A DNA stretch of 64,000 nt from Diphasiastrum complanatum (Eukaryota; Streptophyta; Lycopodiopsida; Lycopodiales; Lycopodiaceae): positions 18,954,244-19,018,243 of the forward strand of contig CM055100.1 of assembly GCA_029204225.1 (NCBI GenBank), written 5' to 3'. The notes beneath the pieces were generated by a model, which did not search any database, had not been told where the DNA came from, and was given only the letters and a program-made list of their open reading frames with translations. A program made the position numbers and the translations under genes. Below, piece after piece: positions 58,432 through 64,000 of this stretch. Positions within the stretch are counted from its first letter, which is position 1, and each line of letters starts with the position of its first letter.

Positions 58432-58674
58432 TCAATGGCTGGAAAGGAAAGCTCTACTGAAGATCAGTGATAAGATGCCGAGAGCAACCACGGCAGCCAC
58501 GGAGGGAGATGAGACATGAGCTCCACCCTGTGTGGGAGTAGGCGCAGGTGCAGGCGCAGGCGCATGCCCATGAGCTGCACATGCACAAAAGCCCCCCCAT
58601 ACTTGCATACCCACTACGGCCAATGCTATCACCTCCACACAGGCCCACCTGGAGAATGCGATTTTGCGAGCCAT
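58432..58674 (-). CDS. Arabinogalactan peptide (AG-peptide), GPI-anchored
   Basis: 80 residues. MARKIAFSRWACVEVIALAV starts a signal peptide to about residue 34 (GFCACAAHG). A very short Pro/Ala core, HAPAPAPAPTPTQ, follows: alternating A-P/T-P is the substrate pattern for prolyl hydroxylation and arabinogalactan addition. After GGAHVSSPS a hydrophobic tail, VAAVVALGILSLIF, ends RAFLSSH and serves as the GPI-attachment signal. The layout and length are those of plant AG-peptides at the outer plasma membrane and wall. An upstream in-frame ATG at 58,824 would add 50 residues rich in Arg/Glu from GA repeats; it lies close to the expected transcription start and would bury the signal peptide, so I chose 58,674. 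The gene stands alone, facing away from the CFM3-like gene. Confidence 0.88.
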   Translation of the reverse strand: MARKIAFSRWACVEVIALAVVGMQVWGGFCACAAHGHAPAPAPAPTPTQGGAHVSSPSVAAVVALGILSLIFSRAFLSSH

Positions 58675-58830
58675 TTTGAGTGAGTCCTTTTCTGTTGACG
58701 TTTGTGAGTGTTGTAGCAGCAGCAAGAACAAGAAGATCTGAGCAAACAAACACAACTCTCGCTCGCTCGCCCTCTCTCTCGGTCTCTCTCTCTCGGCTTG
58801 TATTCTGAGTAGCTTAGGAATCACAGTCGT

Positions 58831-58837
58831 TTATATA
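58831..58837 (-). promoter_or_regulatory. TATA box of the AG-peptide gene
   Basis: Minus strand TATATAA, about 157 bp before the start codon, implying a leader of about 125 bases that is rich in GA repeats (58,740-58,800). Confidence 0.75.
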
Positions 58838-58924
58838 GAGGGAGAGTTGGTAAGCCACAAATGTATTCTTTCTTGGATTAGGGTTTGCCCACTAACTCCA
58901 AACCACTGCATAATAGGGCAATGA

Positions 58925-58930
58925 CACGTG
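58925..58930. promoter_or_regulatory. G-box upstream of the AG-peptide gene
   Basis: CACGTG within GACACGTGGAG (ABRE-like), about 90 bp upstream of the TATA box. It is a common bZIP/bHLH site; function here is inference. Confidence 0.5.
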
Positions 58931-59136
58931 GAGTCTCATACACAATTCTCGGATGGTCATAAATACCAAACGGTCTCGGTTGTCATTCGGTCCCACATTA
59001 GGGTGATTCCATGCGTGGTATGAGGACATGCGGCGACCGATACATCAAGCTGTTATGACTTGTATGCTTGTAAGTCTACAGAATATGAGAATTCACCCAC
59101 AAAGAGCCAAGATGTGGCCCAAAAGACAACTACACA

Positions 59137-59309
59137 CAGTGCTGCAGATTGAAAGGCAACTCTACCCTTCAAAAAAATAGGTTTCTCTTAAAACTAAAGG
59201 AATGCCCATTTATTTCCTTTCATATTTGAAGGGTGCATGATTTAAATGCCCTTCATTTGAAGGGCAAAAGTCCTAGGACGGGCATTTTGCCCTTCAATCT
59301 GCAGCACTG
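59137..59309. mobile_element. 173-bp hAT MITE with TTGAAGGGCA words
   Basis: Inverted ends CAGTGCTGCAGATTGAA are identical for 17 bp and continue with one mismatch. CTACACA directly abuts both ends (59,130-59,136 and 59,310-59,316): 7 of the 8 bases expected for hAT. Inside, TGCCCTTC and GAAGGGCA repeat in both orientations, so the element folds on itself. It lies about 300 bp upstream of the AG-peptide TATA box. Confidence 0.88.
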
Positions 59310-59317
59310 CTACACAT

Positions 59318-62300
59318 GGATTTGAAAACGAGATCGATAACTATAATAAGTTAGCATTGGTATATAAGTTAGCATTGGTATATGCCTTGTTGCAATTGCA
59401 ACTCAACATATGATCCCACCAAGGTGCAGCGTAGCTTCTAAGTTCGCTATCTATACCCTATACAAAGACACAAACAAGGAGGGGGTGGCATTCAAGGTGC
59501 TCCAAGACTGAGATGTTGGCACTCTTGCTCTCAAGTATGGATCACCCTTGGATGAGGTGCACCCTACACTACATATTATTATGTTGACAACAATCCTTCA
59601 TGTCAAATATGGCTTGGACAATTTTTGTAAATCCAACTGGAATGTAAGGATGGCCCACCAAGACAAGCATCAAATAAGAAATGTGTAGTGGGAGCACTGG
59701 GAGGAGAGACTCTCAAGTATCATGACTAGAAAATCTTGGCATTTGAATGAAGTTCCTTGACTAATTGCAATTTGGACATTTTACATCACATAATAAATAA
59801 CACTGAAGCTTATTTTCAAGCTAATGTGAAGTTTTTCCTCTTTAACACACACACTTCATAAGAATCCTTCATGCATGGCTTACTTGAATTTGGCATCAAT
59901 TTTCTCAAACTCATTTGTCACTCATATACTCAGGCTACGCCACTTGCAAGAGTTTGCACTAGAAAAGATGTTTTGCTCTACACTAATTTTCAACATCTTG
60001 TAAGATAACTTTATGGCATCCAACAAGTGACATCTTGTGAGGATGACCTCTCCTTGAGGTTTGGAGGTAAATTCTATTCACTCACACAAAATCGGACAAA
60101 AAACACAAAAATATATTTGAAAACCCTTCTACGAGTCTTTCGATGCCATGAAGTGAATATGCCTACTTATAGAACATGTGTTTGCTATGGACAAGTGCAA
60201 CATGACACCCAGAGAATCACAGAGAAATTGTTTTGACAATTGTCTTTCGTCTTATACTTAAAGACATTTTATTCTAGATTATTCAAGTATTTTGTTGGTC
60301 AAAAGAATTCCAATTTCCCAATTTATATAACTAAAATGTACTAGTAGCTGTAACCTACTTTCACATATGCTAGCCTAGCCCACTAATTGCTACTTTCTCA
60401 TGGACCCCAAATCATGTCATATTCTAAACATCACTTATCTAAGGTTACCTTGGGTATTTCAAATAAGCAACGGTTCGTCTTGACTAATGGCTACATCAAT
60501 TAGGGACATAACCTAGACCCTATAGAGAGCTTGGAGTAGTACAACTTTCCCATTTCACCTCGTGTAGCTTCCCATACGCTAATTTTTTTTAATTTATAAA
60601 AGAGAGTAGAGTTTTTTCTATGTTGCTAGACAAGAGCCATAATATATTTGAGAATTGTTGTTTTAGCAATGCAAGAGAGTTCCCTATCCTTTCCGTATTG
60701 CATTTTCTCTTATTATTTGCAAAAGTCAATCAAGTTCTTTCTTACTAATACATGAATGCCAATAGGTGCTCTTAGATGCTTTATGATTGTGGCAAAAATT
60801 TTTTGCCTCATGATTAACTCCAACTCAATCATAATGGCTCCTATGCTATTTAGTCCAACGTCAAAATTTTCTAACGAACTGAGTTGCCTAACCAACTATG
60901 TCGTTCACCACATGGTGTCTTCCAAGACTTCTAGTTTCCATTTTGTTTGGTGAATGTCATGATTGGTTTGTCAATTGACCAAGTTTGTCCCCTATATGCT
61001 AGTACTTTCAGGATTATACTAAAGCCTTAACTTCTCCTCACAACTGTGGGTTGTACACACCAGATATGGACAGAAATGTGACTCTCTCATCTCATATTTA
61101 TTTTGATGTGTTGCTTAAAGAAAAATAGACCCCCTTGCTCATCTAGGTGTTCTAGTCGATTTTATGAATCCCTAGTTAACACTTAGCTTATAATTGTGTT
61201 TCCCAGAAAGCTTCAAATGTTATTTTGTAGCTTTCTTAAATTTTGAAAATTCCAAGACAATGCTTATGGCTTTTATGCAGTGACCACACCATTTCTAACT
61301 TTATGTTTCATAACAAACTAGTAAAACCATGACCCAACTGATCTTTACTATCTTGCTGTTATCAACACAAACAAAAAAATAGGACAAGACTTATGATTAC
61401 TACTTATTTGGTGCCACGTGCCATTTCATTTTGTGATAACAAGAATCAGTGCCATTCTTGGTGGTGAGCTTACAAAGTAGAACTCACCAAAAGTTATCCC
61501 TCACATCTAATATCCATTTCTTCTCTACTCGTTTCATCATCATCGTGGTAAATAAAAGAAAGAACCACAAAGATCTATTCTTTACAGATTTCCCATACTT
61601 GGCACTATTTTGGAAAAAAATAATGGCTAAGATTTTTGTTTTTCTTTTCCCAAGCCCTCTTTAACTTACACCAATGATCAACAAATCCTACTCATATTCT
61701 TTTCAGCAGCTCACCTCTTTTCTTCCTCTCTAACCTGATGGATTATAAAAAACTCTCCCTCCTAGTTCTCTCTCCCTACAAAACCATTTCTTTTAATGGG
61801 CTTACTTGCCTTCCTCATAATCCTTCTCTACTGTTTGGCGATTGTCTCTTGGCTACACATTCACCACACATGGTGATGAGGCTTCGGATTTACTTTTCTA
61901 TGGCCATTTTTGATACAATGACCACTTATTACCTTTTGCTTGTGGATGCCTCATAATGTCTTGTACTATTTTTCTAGGTCCACCTTAGCCTCTTTTAAAT
62001 CATAATTCTCAGACTTAAGAGTCTATTGGCTTTCCTATTGTTTTGCGGCTACTTGGTTGTTCGTGTTCAATTGAGAAATCACCATCTTGTGCTTCTCAAG
62101 TATTTGTACTTGTGAGTTTGCTAGTCCTATTATGAAATTGATCTTTTCTCTAACCCATTTGTCCTCCTCTTTTTGACCTTTTATGCCTCATTTTTCTCTC
62201 TTAGTTGGTCATACCTTTTGTTTTTTTGTTTTTGTTTTTTAAAGCTATCAATGATGACACAACTCTTGTAAGCCAAATAAAGCTTCATATAGGCTAGAAA

Positions 62301-62380
62301 CCTCCGTGTAGGTAGGAAAATATGGGCCTCCCATTGTTGCTCCTTCACCATCTTCTATCTCCTCCATGTCATGGCTATCT
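59318..62380. other. Gene-free AT-rich stretch
   Basis: No supported gene, RNA or repeat. Several short frames exist but are T-rich and lack family features. Confidence 0.5.
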
Positions 62381-62455
62381 TTGCTCTTAGTGTAATGATG
62401 GTTTGGTAGTGGCCAAGAGCAAACCACTACCAAACCATCATTACACTAAGAGCAA
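62381..62455. repeat. Perfect 32-bp inverted repeat with an 11-base loop
   Basis: The left arm 62,381-62,412 starts TTGCTCTTAGTGTAATGATG; the right arm 62,424-62,455 is its exact reverse complement; the loop is CCAAGAGCAAA. AGCAAaCCACTACCAAACCA is repeated 33 bp later as AGCAAtCCACTACCAAACCA. It could be a fold-back element end or a small-RNA hairpin. The 176-codon frame that starts beside it is T-rich and unsupported. Confidence 0.92.
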
Positions 62456-62987
62456 TCCACTACCAAACCAAATCAATTCCACATTTCTTTCACATTTCTT
62501 CTTCTTGATAACCTTGTTGGTTTGTTGCTACTTTCCATCCTTTAGTTTGCATGCTTCATCATTCTTGGCTTCCTATGTCATATTCTTTCTTCTCTTTGTC
62601 TCCTCTCTTCAACTTCAAATAGATGTGCATTATAGTATAGGGGATAGAGAATCGAAATTCCAACTGGCGGCCTCTTTTGCTAGCCTCCATCACTTCATTC
62701 ATCATCTCCATCCTAGTGTATTTGGCCTATTTATACTTTTTTTTTTTTTTTTCAGGATATACAAATATTCATACTACTATGTGAGAGGATATCATGTAAT
62801 GAGGTTAGTTGGTTCTTCAAAAGATTTGAAACTTCTTTTCCTCTTGCTTGTTGACTATAAATCCATTCTTCAACTTATATCTATCCTCTTCAAAGTACTA
62901 CTTGCACCATTCGGTGTCCTCCTTTTCAGATAATTTCTTTGGCAATTCACCCTCCATAGGAAGGTAAATCACACGAGCTATTGCTTA

Positions 62988-64000
62988 TGTTGGAATTTAG
63001 ATATGTCGCGGTGCAGCGGAGGTGAGCGCAAGGAATCCTTGGTGCATGTAACTACGTATATTGGATTCAGACCGACTTCGATAGATTGAAGTCTACCCTA
63101 CTTGATCAGAGCTTCGAAGTCACTAGATCGACACGATCGATTCCATAGCCATGCATGAGTTAAGTGGGTTTTGGATTTAGATTTGCGGAAGCGTATTAGG
63201 TGCAAAAATTAGAGCGACAAATCAACTATCAATCATATGAAAAATATAATCTACAAATAAGTTTATTTGCAAGCAAGAATCGATCTGAACATGAATGAAA
63301 ATGAGCATTCAATCACAACATACACAATCTAGATTAGAGAACACTGATTATTCAATCATGAACCAAATACAGTCTGAATGCAAACAAAGTCACGTTCTTC
63401 CTAAATCAATACTTTGATAACAAAGAAAAAGAACAAAAAAATTGTGCTTTGGATGTTCGATTGATCGACTAGATTGATGATTGAGTTGATTCAATGTCTG
63501 TGGAGATAACCGAACAACTGATAAGTTGTTGGATATATACACACGATTAACTGATTAAAAGAATGTTAAATCTATACATTACAATTAGGATTGAAGCACT
63601 ACGTGCTGTTGGTAGTTGCCTTCAAACAATATCTTAATCTATTGGAGACTCTGTCCGATCGTGATGAAGGTACTGATGAGCCGTTGATTGTTTGAGTTGA
63701 CTTTTGAAGTTGATAGTGACATACAACTAATTGGTGAAGTCGAATTGTCGATATCGGGTGTCCACCGAATAGTCGGTGTCGTATGAGTCGATGTGACCAA
63801 TGAATAGTCAGGGTAGGCAGATAGTCGAATGGTGGTCGAATAGTCAGTGTCGGCTAAGTTGTCAGGACACTGTCATATATTTTTTTTGTATATCTACAGA
63901 CTGTTAGAAAACAAGTGTATTTCTGTAGAGCATGTGACTGACAAAAGAGACCAAAGTAAACCGTAAAGTCTTGCAAACAGTCACATGAAAAGACTCACCG
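62988..64000. repeat. Possible LTR starting here and running off the right edge
   Basis: TGTTGGAATTTAGATATGTC resembles the opening of the solo LTRs in this window (TGTTGGAAGTAAATC). No coding frame follows. Repeated GAATAGTC(G/A)G(T/G)GT words occur at 63,765-63,855. No primer site or second copy is visible, so this is tentative. Confidence 0.25.

Noticed and set aside
58432-58824. Longer 130-codon start for the AG-peptide
   Set aside because: The extra N-terminus is a translation of GA repeats very near the expected transcription start and would hide the signal peptide; the ATG at 58,674 gives the normal family layout.
62403-62933. 176-codon open frame on the plus strand
   Set aside because: It is rich in Phe/Leu/Ser from T-rich DNA, begins inside a hairpin repeat and shows no domain or codon signal; probably chance.
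1-64000. CRISPR arrays, operons or bacterial-type systems
   Set aside because: The tandem repeats lack unique spacers of constant length, and the window is plainly plant nuclear DNA.

Overview
This is plant nuclear DNA. It carries one long split gene for a chloroplast/mitochondrial CRM-domain splicing factor, one arabinogalactan-peptide gene, and dense Copia, Ty3/Gypsy and hAT transposon remains in AT-rich sequence. Plant retrotransposon primer sites matching initiator tRNA-Met, a chromodomain Gypsy element and plant-type GT-AG introns all fit a land plant with a large genome. I lean weakly towards a fern or other non-seed plant because of the very long transposon-filled introns, but the sequence here does not settle the species.

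Layout. 1-11,080: retrotransposon territory. It holds an intact Copia gag start running off the left edge, a broken Copia integrase, a broken Copia gag-protease, two unidentified decayed coding stretches, minisatellites, a GC-rich island and a three-copy inverted/direct repeat next to the promoter of the main gene. 11,215-53,793 (+): a CFM3-like gene of 8 exons encoding about 997 residues, with a 24.1-kb intron 1, a 9.8-kb intron 3 and a 4.0-kb intron 4. Intron 1 contains a complete hAT element (16,448-27,119) with a perfect 8-bp target duplication. A nearly complete chromovirus-type Gypsy element (20,380-26,738) is nested in it, with 357-bp LTRs that differ at about 9 positions. Further Copia pieces, a solo-type LTR and a 402-bp hAT MITE follow. 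Intron 3 has a Gypsy remnant holding a clean solo LTR, an hAT fragment and a Copia RNase H fragment. Intron 4 has a Gypsy RNase H-to-LTR stub. 54,603-55,355: an hAT element just past the gene that appears to hold a captured exon. 58,432-58,674 (-): an 80-residue GPI-anchored arabinogalactan peptide with a TATA box, and a 173-bp hAT MITE (59,137-59,309) in its upstream region. 59,310-64,000: mostly featureless AT-rich DNA, a perfect 32-bp hairpin and a possible LTR at the right edge.

The two host genes are functionally unrelated: organellar group II intron splicing versus a cell-surface proteoglycan peptide. The most unusual signal is in the hAT elements. Each one with clear ends has its terminal regions packed with a short word and its reverse complement, and the word differs from element to element (CGAATCG-type, GAACCGT-type, GTTCCGGAAC-type, TTGAAGGGC-type). 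This looks like transposase-binding sites that have diverged family by family.
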